Assembly: GCA_030654205.1 (NCBI GenBank)
Contig: JAURXW010000399.1
Coordinates: forward strand, 1 to 5,449
DNA length: 5,449 nucleotides
Source of the DNA: Bacteriovorax sp.
GTDB lineage: Bacteria; Bdellovibrionota; Bacteriovoracia; Bacteriovoracales; Bacteriovoracaceae
Direction: 5' to 3'
Every line of letters starts with the position of its first letter. Within the stretch, counting starts at the first letter, position 1. This document shows, in pieces, positions 1 to 5,449 of this stretch. The notes beneath the pieces were generated by a model, which was given only the letters and a program-made list of their open reading frames with translations, searched no databases and was not told the origin of the DNA. Position numbers and translations under genes: made by a program.

Positions 1-609
1 CATATTCATTTTGAATATCTTTTACAAGGTACTTTGTATCCTGATGTAATTGAATCAATTTCACCGCATATTGCCGGTGGCAAATCTGTAACTATTAAAT
101 CTCATCATAATGTTGGAGGACTGCCTGAACGCATGAATCTAAAACTATTAGAGCCACTTCGATTTCTTTTTAAAGATGAAGTGCGTGAAATGGGATTGGC
201 GCTTGGACTAAATCGAGAGTGGGTCTTTCGCCACCCATTTCCAGGACCAGGGCTTGGAGTAAGAATATTAGGAGTAGTTGAACCGGAGGCCATTCGAATG
301 GTTTCGGAATCAGATCAAATTTTATACGAAGAATTATTGATCGCAAAACTTTATCATTCAACTTGGCAGGCATTTACCGTTTTTCTCCCCGTGAAAACTG
401 TTGGAGTTAAAGGAGATGGCCGGGCCTATGAACATGTCATTTGTCTTAGAATGGTTAATTCTTCAGACGGTATGACTGCCAATTGGTCTCATTTTCCTCA
501 TGAATTCTTGGAAGCTGTTTCTAGAAGAATTACTAATGAGGTAAAAGGCATAACGAGAGTTGTTTATGATATTACTTCAAAGCCACCAGGAACAATTGAG
601 TGGGAGTAA
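1..609 (+). CDS. guaA: GMP synthase (glutamine-hydrolysing), C-terminal part; 5' end outside window
   Basis: GMP synthase makes GMP from XMP, ATP and glutamine in the cytoplasm, the last step of the guanine branch of purine synthesis. The reading frame is already open at base 1, so only the last 202 residues are here; E. coli GuaA has about 525. Missing are the glutamine amidotransferase domain and the front of the ATP-pyrophosphatase domain. Visible, numbered from the window edge, are the end of the PP-loop ATPase domain (QGTLYPDVIES, 9-19), the XMP-side segment KSHHNVGGLP (33-42), FKDEVR (57-62), HPFPGPGLGVRILG (78-91), which opens the C-terminal dimerisation domain, and the family-typical C-terminus KPPGTIEWE (194-202). 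The protein ends at a TAA exactly where the family ends, so the gene looks intact. A TTG at 34 falls inside the conserved segment and is not a start. The gene faces the HAD-like gene convergently, 15 bases apart. Identification is secure. Confidence 0.97.
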   Translation, partial: HIHFEYLLQGTLYPDVIESISPHIAGGKSVTIKSHHNVGGLPERMNLKLLEPLRFLFKDEVREMGLALGLNREWVFRHPFPGPGLGVRILGVVEPEAIRMVSESDQILYEELLIAKLYHSTWQAFTVFLPVKTVGVKGDGRAYEHVICLRMVNSSDGMTANWSHFPHEFLEAVSRRITNEVKGITRVVYDITSKPPGTIEWE

Positions 610-624
610 TCTTTTTTCTTGAGC

Positions 625-1527
625 TTAATCAAACAAACTAAGCTGAGGCTTGGTCGATTCTTTTGCCGAAATTATTTCTCTCGTCTCGTGCATTAAAACT
701 TCTCTTTTAGAAAAAGAATCTTTAAATGTTTCGATAACAAAAAAACTCATTTCTGGGTATTTTCTTTTTAAATCTCTCATTTCTTCGGTAATGAGCTCAA
801 CATTTTTATGATCATCATCACTCATTCCAAAACGATGAAATGGGGAATATCCATATTGCTCAATGGCCTTTTCAACACTGGCCCTTATCGCATGCTTTTT
901 TAATTCAGCAACACTTTGCTTAAAATGAATATCTCCTAAATTTTTTCTAACTTCAGGATTAGATACTGGATATATACTATGATAATTAGGGGCGTGTGGA
1001 AGATGACCTGCTCTGACTAGTTGATTTACACCCTCTATAATTGTTGAAGGATGGTGTCCTCTTGCAGTAATAAGTGAAACTGGTCTTTGATTATAGGTCG
1101 CATGATAAAAGTATTCCCATGAAGGAGCTTTCCAGTGAGTGTCTAACTCCGCTAAGGCCTTAATAATATCTTCAACAAAACCCTGCTTTTTTCCTTCTTT
1201 AATTTCAAGTGAATTAAATTCTTTATCTCTGAAATGTCTAAAAGATCCATTGGCATCGTTAAAATCCATAAAGTAATCAGCATAGGGACCGCTAATTCCA
1301 ATGTTTTTATTTTCGTGAGCAAATTCACCACTTGAAAGCGCAACTTCCAGTCCAGTTTTTTTATGGAAAATCATAATGGGAGTTGATAAAAAAGCGACAT
1401 TATCATCGAAGTCAAAAAAATAAAAAGATCTTCCACCCAAGTGAAAATTACGATCAGTTTCTTTTGGTATAAGCATATCAAAAGTGAGTTGACCTAAGTT
1501 TTTATTTTTTCTTGATCCCTTTATCAT
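625..1527 (-). CDS. HAD-superfamily phosphatase-like protein with C-terminal sliding-clamp-binding-like motif
   Basis: This is a 300-residue soluble protein with no signal peptide or membrane segment. HAD motifs are visible in order. Motif I is FFDFDDNV (37-44), giving nucleophile Asp39 and acid/base Asp41; motif II is Thr154 in SLITARG; motif III is probably one of the lysines at 204-212; motif IV is the acidic run SDDDHKN (236-242). HAD enzymes usually remove phosphate through an aspartyl-phosphate with Mg2+. The substrate cannot be read from sequence. About 110 residues lie between motifs I and II, enough for a sizeable cap domain. The C-terminal tail (about 286-300) is polar and ends QLSLFD, matching the DnaN-binding consensus QL[S/D]LF. 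The ATG at 1527-1525 lies one base after the TAA of the upstream gene (TAAAATG). The preceding Shine-Dalgarno match is weak (GGTG/TGGA), so translation is probably coupled. I recognise the fold but not the family; the enzymatic call is inferred from motifs. Confidence 0.82.
   Translation of the reverse strand: MIKGSRKNKNLGQLTFDMLIPKETDRNFHLGGRSFYFFDFDDNVAFLSTPIMIFHKKTGLEVALSSGEFAHENKNIGISGPYADYFMDFNDANGSFRHFRDKEFNSLEIKEGKKQGFVEDIIKALAELDTHWKAPSWEYFYHATYNQRPVSLITARGHHPSTIIEGVNQLVRAGHLPHAPNYHSIYPVSNPEVRKNLGDIHFKQSVAELKKHAIRASVEKAIEQYGYSPFHRFGMSDDDHKNVELITEEMRDLKRKYPEMSFFVIETFKDSFSKREVLMHETREIISAKESTKPQLSLFD
628..645 (-). other. Candidate beta sliding-clamp-binding peptide QLSLFD at the HAD-like protein C-terminus
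   Basis: The last six codons before the TAA read QLSLFD (residues 295-300). Bacterial clamp-binding peptides follow QxxLF or QL[S/D]LF, occur in polymerases and repair proteins, and often sit at the very C-terminus or in a flexible segment. Here the motif follows a Ser/Thr/Lys/Pro-containing tail and is terminal, the expected presentation. A five-residue match can arise by chance, so clamp binding is inference. Confidence 0.5.
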
Positions 1528-1528
1528 T

Positions 1529-2167
1529 TTATATTCCAGTCACCATTCTGGAGAGTTCGATTAAATGATTTGGATAATCTTTTAAATCTAAACTTTCACT
1601 ATTTTTCTTTTTCAATTCAATTAAATTGGCCAAGCAAAGTGCCCTAACAGGAGTTGTTCCTTCTGAGTCTTTGGCGCAATTTTTATAAAATGAACTTGCG
1701 ATTTTTTCATAAGGTTCATGGTTTTTTAAAACTTCCTTGATAACTCCCAAATTTCTCCCGGCTTCAATTATGACTGCAGGTGTTTGGTGCAAGGCCTCTG
1801 CTGGTAATTTTTTAATCTCACTGATTTTTGGAAACTTTAATTTTGTGTCTTGTAAAAGATTTTGAAATTGCACTTCTGACATTTCATTTATTTCTTGTTC
1901 AGTATAGATTCTTTCTTTTGTTAAAATGTTTTGTTGATTATTTTCAAACTCTGCCTGGACATTTTTTTTTGCAATATTATTGGACAGTAAAGTTTTCAAA
2001 ACAGGTACCTTTGTAGCTGTGTTTTTTGCGATATTTTTAAGAGTCAACTTACTTTTATTATCATTTATGAGTGATATTGAGCTCGATTGTGTATAGGCCA
2101 AGATTCCCATGATTATCAGGGAAATGGATGCTGTGATTAATAATGGCGAAGCACTGCGTTTTTTCAT
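1529..2167 (-). CDS. Hypothetical exported or membrane-anchored protein
   Basis: This 212-residue protein is not recognised. It has a basic N-terminus (MKKR) and one hydrophobic stretch at about residues 9-26, followed by a polar Ser/Asn/Lys-rich segment. That pattern suggests an uncleaved signal anchor or a Sec signal peptide with the rest outside the inner membrane. No lipobox cysteine is present. Residues about 28-90 are low in complexity and rich in Asn, Lys and Gln. Residues about 88-212 look helical. Two cysteines, Cys164 and Cys178, lie 14 residues apart (FYKNCAKD and RALCLANL) and could form a disulfide if exported. The ATG at 2167 has a good Shine-Dalgarno, GGAG at 2176-2173, five bases upstream. 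It is the first gene of a two-gene unit with the HAD-like gene and diverges from dnaE. Nine consecutive A residues in the sense strand (1970-1962) code for part of AKKN. The ORF is convincing; the function is unknown. Confidence 0.75.
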   Translation of the reverse strand: MKKRSASPLLITASISLIIMGILAYTQSSSISLINDNKSKLTLKNIAKNTATKVPVLKTLLSNNIAKKNVQAEFENNQQNILTKERIYTEQEINEMSEVQFQNLLQDTKLKFPKISEIKKLPAEALHQTPAVIIEAGRNLGVIKEVLKNHEPYEKIASSFYKNCAKDSEGTTPVRALCLANLIELKKKNSESLDLKDYPNHLIELSRMVTGI

Positions 2168-2171
2168 TAAT

Positions 2172-2176
2172 TCTCC
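2172..2176 (-). promoter_or_regulatory. Ribosome binding site of the exported-protein gene
   Basis: The sense strand reads CGGAGAATTAATG. GGAG(A) lies five bases before the ATG at 2167 and supports that start over downstream alternatives, which would lose the basic and hydrophobic N-terminus. Confidence 0.7.
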
Positions 2177-2188
2177 GTTAGATAGCTC

Positions 2189-2217
2189 ACTTTACGCTAA
2201 AAGCCATAAAGATTCAA
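2189..2217 (-). promoter_or_regulatory. Candidate promoter for the exported-protein / HAD-like gene pair
   Basis: On the - strand, TTGAAT (2217-2212, four of six to the TTGACA -35) and TAAAGT (2194-2189, four of six to TATAAT) are separated by 17 bases. Transcription would begin near 2182, just upstream of the GGAG ribosome site. This is a by-eye consensus match in AT-rich DNA. TATAAA at 2268-2263 is an alternative -10 but has no matching -35. Confidence 0.3.
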
Positions 2218-2257
2218 AAGCCCAATGAAAACCATGTAAAAAAGACTTTCGAAATCG

Positions 2258-2308
2258 CTGACTTTATAGGGTTAAAATGCTTAAATAACTGTATTCCCCA
2301 TGTATAAT
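2258..2308 (+). promoter_or_regulatory. Candidate promoter(s) for dnaE
   Basis: A perfect -10 hexamer, TATAAT, lies at 2303-2308, but the -35 area 16-17 bases upstream is poor (CTTAAA or TTAAAT, three of six). Starting about seven bases after this -10 would leave a leader of only about 12 bases, cutting into the AGGAG ribosome site. A second possibility is CTGACT (2258-2263, four of six) with TTAAAT (2281-2286, four of six) at a 17-base spacing, starting near 2293 and keeping the ribosome site whole. Sequence alone does not decide between them. Confidence 0.35.
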
Positions 2309-2312
2309 TATT

Positions 2313-2317
2313 AGGAG
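2313..2317 (+). promoter_or_regulatory. Ribosome binding site of dnaE
   Basis: AGGAG ends nine bases before the ATG at 2327. A second purine run, AAGGA at 2320-2324, is only two bases from the ATG and too close to act alone. Together they support ATG 2327 as the start, which puts the conserved PHP segment FVHLHLHTQYS at residues 11-21, as expected for DnaE. Confidence 0.7.
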
Positions 2318-2326
2318 TTAAGGATT

Positions 2327-5300
2327 ATGTCCTTTCTTGAATCACATCCAGACAGTTTTGTTCATCTCCATTTACACACTCAGTATTCGTTATTAGATGG
2401 GGCCATCAGGCTAAAAGATCTTATCAAGCGGGCCAAAGAATTAGGCGTGCCGGCCATCGCTCAAACGGATCACGGTAATATGTTTGGAGCGATTGATTTT
2501 TATACTCAGTGTAAAGCCGCTGGGATCAAGCCGATTCTTGGAAGTGAAATTTATTTTACTCCCGGATCTCGTTTCGAAAAAGGGGCACTTAAAAAACAAA
2601 AAGTTGTTGGCTCACAAGATGAAATGGAATCACGTCACCAAATTCATCATTTAATTCTTTTATGTAAAAATGAAACTGGTTATCAAAATCTTTGTAAACT
2701 TTTATCACGTGCTTATATGGAAGGGTTTTATTATAAACCACGTGCCGATTATGAGCTTCTTCGTGAATTCAAAGAAGGCCTTATTTGTACAACAGCATGT
2801 CTTAAAGGCGAAGTTGGTTATAATTTTTTTACAGATCAAGATGATCGAGCAATCAAAGCAATAGAAAAGCTACAAGAACTTTTTGGTGAAGATTTTTATT
2901 TAGAAATTCAGGAAAATGGAATTCCTGAACAAAAAATTGTAAATGAAAAAATTCTTAAATATGCCAGTACCCATGATGTGCAAATTGTGGCGACAAATGA
3001 TTGTCATTATTTAACAAGAGAGGATGCAGCCGCTCAAGAAGTTTTACTTTGTGTTCAAACTGGTAAAACTCTTTCAGATGAAAATCGTATGCGTTTGACG
3101 ACTAATGAATTTTTTTACAAATCACCTCTGGAAATGAGGGAGTCGTTTCATTATGCTAAAGAAGCTTGTGACAACACTCTTAAAATTGCCGATAAATGTA
3201 ATGTTGAATTCAATTGGAAAGATGAAGCTGGAAATCAAGTTTACCATCTTCCAGATTATCCAATTGAAACAGACGAAACAGCTCCAGATTATTTTAGAAG
3301 AAAATCTCGCGAAGGTATTGAATGGCGCTTTGGTGGACCTCATTTTCAAAAACTTCGTCTTCAACCTGATTGGGAATCTGAAGTCAAACCAAAATATCTT
3401 GAAAGACTAGAAGACGAACTCGCCATGATTGTGAAGATGGGATTTCCTGGTTACTTCTTGATCGTATCCGACTTTATAAAATGGGCAAAAAGTAATGGTT
3501 GTCCCGTTGGTCCTGGGAGAGGTTCTGGAGCAGGTTCAATTGTGGCCTACGCGCTGGAAATTACCAACGTTGACCCGATCCCATTTAACTTACTCTTTGA
3601 AAGATTTATTAATCCTGAACGAGTTTCAATGCCAGACTTTGACGTGGATTTTTGTCAGGAAAATCGTTACAAAGTTATTGAATATGTAACTAAAAAATAC
3701 GGCGAAGAGCGAGTTGGACAAATTATAACTTTTGGAAAACTTCAGGCAAAAGCCGTTATCAAAGATGTTTCGCGAGTTTTTGGTTTAACTTTTAGTGAAG
3801 CAGATGTTCTTTCTAAGCTAATCCCAGATGAATTAAAAATGACATTGGAGAAAGCTCTAGAGCTAGAACCAAAGCTTACTGAATTAATGGAAGGTGATCC
3901 TCGCATAAAACAAGTTGTTAATATTTCCCGCCGACTTGAAGGCTTACTTCGCCATGCTTCTATTCATGCCGCAGGCGTTATCATCACCAATCAACCCTTG
4001 GTTAATTACTGTCCGTTATTCAAAGGGCGTATGGGGGAAAAAGTAATTCAATTCGATAAAGATTTTTCTGAAAAAATCGGATTGGTTAAATTCGACTTCT
4101 TAGGACTAAAAACACTTACCGTTATCGAAAATGCCACCAATTTTATCAAACGCGATAAGGTTCCTGATTTTGATATCGAAAACATTGATCTTGAAGATCA
4201 AAATGTTTACGACTTTATTTCAAAAGGCGAAACTGTTGGAGTCTTTCAGCTCGAGTCTTCTGGGATGATCGATCTATGTAAACGAATCGCGCCAGGATCT
4301 ATTGATGATATTTCAGCTATCAATGCTCTTTATCGACCAGGGCCACTTGAGTCGGGAATGGTTGATGAGTTTATTGAAATTAAGCATGGTCGAAAACTAA
4401 CCCACTACCCATTTGCTTCATTAGAAGCAGTTTTAAAAGATACATACGGTGTAATTATTTATCAAGAGCAGGTAATGAACGTTGCTCGGATAGTTGCAGG
4501 ATACTCACTTGGGCAGGCTGATATGCTTCGTCGAGCGATGGGAAAGAAAAAAGCTGACGAAATGGCAAAGCACCGGGAGTTATTTTTGGCCGGGGCTCGC
4601 GAACGCAATTACGATACTGTTATTGCCAATGATCTTTTCGATAAAATGGAAAAATTTGCGGAATATGGATTTAACAAATCTCACGCCGTCGCTTATTCTG
4701 TTATTTCTTATCAAACAGCTTTCTTAAAATATTATTATCCTGCAGCTTTTTTTGCTGCCCTCCTTAGTTCTGAACTTGGGAATATGGATAAAATCACTCA
4801 GTATATTGGAGATGCCAAACATTTTGATATTGATGTTATGCCTCCTTCAATCAACGAATCTCTATGGCCATTTAATGTGGTTGAAAAAAATATTCGTTTT
4901 GGGATGGGAGCTATTAAAAACGTTGGGGCCAATGCTGTTGAAGAAGTTGTCCGTGAACGCTTGGCCAATGGTCCTTACACTGGATTTGTTAATTTCTGTG
5001 AGCGAGTTAATTTAAAAGTTATCAATACGCGTGTGATTGAATCTCTAATCAAGGTTGGTTCATTTGATGAGTGTGAAAAATTAAATCGCAAAACACTTTT
5101 AGAAAATCTCGATATGATTTTAGCCTATTGTAAAAAACGACAAGAAGAAACTTCTCTTGGTCTTGTCTCTTTGTTTGATATGTCGTCTGAAAATGGGGCG
5201 AGTTTTAACCAAACGGCAGAGGCCAATTTAGATATTCAAGAAGTTCCAGAATTCGATGATATCGAACGCTTGGCACTTGAAGCTGAATTAATGGGAATTT

Positions 5301-5449
5301 ATATTTCCGGTCATCCTCTTGATCGTTATGCCAGTTTAATGAAAGAAATGGCCACGATGCCAGTGGCGCATGTTCAGGATTTTTTGGGAACTGATCAAAA
5401 ACGCAATATGACTTTAGCCGGAAAGTTCACCGCCAAAAAAGTTATCCTT
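2327..5449 (+). CDS. dnaE: DNA polymerase III subunit alpha (DnaE1 type); 3' end outside window
   Basis: This is the catalytic subunit of the chromosomal replicase, working with the sliding clamp. The frame is open for 1041 codons to the window edge; the family is about 1160-1190 residues, so roughly 120-150 are missing. The PHP domain (about 1-290) has HLHTQYSLLDG (15-25), TDHGN (47-51), GSEIYF (72-77), HLILL (108-112), Cys158 and NDCHYL (224-229). The palm follows, with GPGRGSGAGS (395-404), PDFDVDF (436-442) carrying catalytic Asp437 and Asp439, LRHASIHAAGV (541-551) and KFDFLGL (588-594) with the third catalytic Asp590. The fingers include LYRPGPLESGM (668-678), YGVIIYQEQVM (707-717), RRAMGKKK (735-742) and NKSHAVAYS (783-791). 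A helix-hairpin-helix (about 855-905) has MGAIKNVGANAV. The internal clamp motif position reads LVSLFD (946-951), with Leu replacing the usual Gln. ISGHPLD (993-999) precedes the start of the OB fold (about 1028 on). No stop or frameshift appears. Confidence 0.98.
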   Translation, partial: MSFLESHPDSFVHLHLHTQYSLLDGAIRLKDLIKRAKELGVPAIAQTDHGNMFGAIDFYTQCKAAGIKPILGSEIYFTPGSRFEKGALKKQKVVGSQDEMESRHQIHHLILLCKNETGYQNLCKLLSRAYMEGFYYKPRADYELLREFKEGLICTTACLKGEVGYNFFTDQDDRAIKAIEKLQELFGEDFYLEIQENGIPEQKIVNEKILKYASTHDVQIVATNDCHYLTREDAAAQEVLLCVQTGKTLSDENRMRLTTNEFFYKSPLEMRESFHYAKEACDNTLKIADKCNVEFNWKDEAGNQVYHLPDYPIETDETAPDYFRRKSREGIEWRFGGPHFQKLRLQPDWESEVKPKYLERLEDELAMIVKMGFPGYFLIVSDFIKWAKSNGCPVGPGRGSGAGSIVAYALEITNVDPIPFNLLFERFINPERVSMPDFDVDFCQENRYKVIEYVTKKYGEERVGQIITFGKLQAKAVIKDVSRVFGLTFSEADVLSKLIPDELKMTLEKALELEPKLTELMEGDPRIKQVVNISRRLEGLLRHASIHAAGVIITNQPLVNYCPLFKGRMGEKVIQFDKDFSEKIGLVKFDFLGLKTLTVIENATNFIKRDKVPDFDIENIDLEDQNVYDFISKGETVGVFQLESSGMIDLCKRIAPGSIDDISAINALYRPGPLESGMVDEFIEIKHGRKLTHYPFASLEAVLKDTYGVIIYQEQVMNVARIVAGYSLGQADMLRRAMGKKKADEMAKHRELFLAGARERNYDTVIANDLFDKMEKFAEYGFNKSHAVAYSVISYQTAFLKYYYPAAFFAALLSSELGNMDKITQYIGDAKHFDIDVMPPSINESLWPFNVVEKNIRFGMGAIKNVGANAVEEVVRERLANGPYTGFVNFCERVNLKVINTRVIESLIKVGSFDECEKLNRKTLLENLDMILAYCKKRQEETSLGLVSLFDMSSENGASFNQTAEANLDIQEVPEFDDIERLALEAELMGIYISGHPLDRYASLMKEMATMPVAHVQDFLGTDQKRNMTLAGKFTAKKVIL
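5162..5179 (+). other. Internal sliding-clamp-binding motif of DnaE (variant LVSLFD)
   Basis: Residues 946-951 sit between the helix-hairpin-helix and the OB fold, the position where E. coli alpha carries QADMF (920-924). Flanking residues align (AIGQADMFG there, SLGLVSLFD here). The hydrophobic LF pair is kept, but the first position is Leu (CTT) rather than Gln. The location is secure; whether binding strength is changed is inference. Confidence 0.7.

Larger units (their letters stand above)
2168..2326. promoter_or_regulatory. Divergent intergenic region between the - strand gene pair and dnaE
   Basis: These 159 bases separate two divergent starts and must hold the promoters for both directions unless dnaE or the gene pair is read from elsewhere. 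The region is AT-rich. It contains two short direct repeats: AAAAGCC at 2199-2205 and 2216-2222 (17 bases apart), and GACTTT at 2244-2249 and 2260-2265 (16 apart). An 8-base palindrome, TTTCGAAA, lies at 2247-2254. I see no DnaA box, no recognisable LexA box, no riboswitch and no small gene in it. Any regulatory role for the repeats is unproven. Confidence 0.6.

Noticed and set aside
34..609. guaA beginning at the TTG at 34
   Set aside because: The frame is open from base 1 and the residues before it (LLQG) belong to the conserved GuaA segment, so the gene simply enters from outside the window.
622..644. Inverted repeat AGCTTA / TAAGCT near the guaA and HAD-like gene ends as an intrinsic terminator
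   Set aside because: The stem is only six bases with an 11-base loop. In the - direction it is followed by A-rich, not U-rich, sequence. In the + direction the T run (611-620) comes before the stem. A weak CCAC/GTGG pairing in the guaA end is also too poor to call.
2247..2254. TTTCGAAA palindrome as an operator
   Set aside because: It is only eight bases, its flanks do not extend the symmetry, and such short palindromes are frequent by chance.
3122..3410. Open frames of about 60-90 codons overlapping dnaE on both strands, and similar ones over guaA and the - strand genes
   Set aside because: They lie entirely inside well-supported coding genes, show no family motifs and have low-complexity, frame-shadow composition.
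4514..4528. QADML in DnaE (residues 730-734), resembling the E. coli clamp motif QADMF
   Set aside because: It lies in the conserved fingers segment YSLGQADMLRRAMGKK, where this sequence is part of the polymerase fold. The true clamp motif position is at 946-951.
1..5449. tRNA, rRNA, CRISPR, insertion sequence or phage signals
   Set aside because: No cloverleaf-like stretch, spaced repeats, transposase motifs or long inverted repeats were seen; nearly all bases are used by the four genes.

Overview
This window comes from an AT-rich bacterial chromosome and carries four protein-coding genes packed almost end to end. They are the 3' end of guaA (+ strand), a two-gene unit on the - strand (an exported or membrane-anchored protein followed by a HAD-like phosphatase-fold protein), and most of dnaE (+ strand), which runs off the right edge. 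I see no RNA genes, mobile elements, CRISPR arrays or long repeats. The only non-coding stretches are a 15-base gap between guaA and the HAD-like gene and a 159-base divergent intergenic region in front of dnaE.

Organism: GuaA and DnaE are both of ordinary bacterial type. DnaE has the DnaE1 (Pol III alpha) layout with all PHP metal ligands kept, unlike the degenerate PHP of Escherichia coli. The low GC, the two unfamiliar small genes and the style of DnaE make me lean towards a Gram-negative of the Bdellovibrionota / former Deltaproteobacteria type, such as the Bacteriovoracales. This is an impression, not a demonstrated placement.

Layout: bases 1-609 encode the last 202 residues of GMP synthase. 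From the other side, a - strand transcription unit runs 2167 to 625. Its first gene makes a 212-residue protein with an N-terminal hydrophobic anchor or signal. Its second gene starts one base after the stop of the first and makes a 300-residue HAD-superfamily protein ending in QLSLFD. dnaE starts at 2327, diverges from that unit, and stays open for 1041 codons to the window edge.

How the genes relate: GuaA supplies GMP, and therefore GTP and dGTP precursors, while DnaE is the replicative polymerase. Both are housekeeping genes and need not be co-regulated. The most interesting point is the HAD-like protein. Its last residues, QLSLFD, match the bacterial sliding-clamp (DnaN, beta) binding consensus QL[S/D]LF and sit on a polar, probably flexible tail. 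The gene is encoded back to back with the polymerase subunit that itself binds the clamp. In this DnaE the corresponding internal clamp motif reads LVSLFD, with Leu in place of the usual Gln. Together these suggest, without proving, a replication- or repair-linked phosphatase recruited by the clamp.
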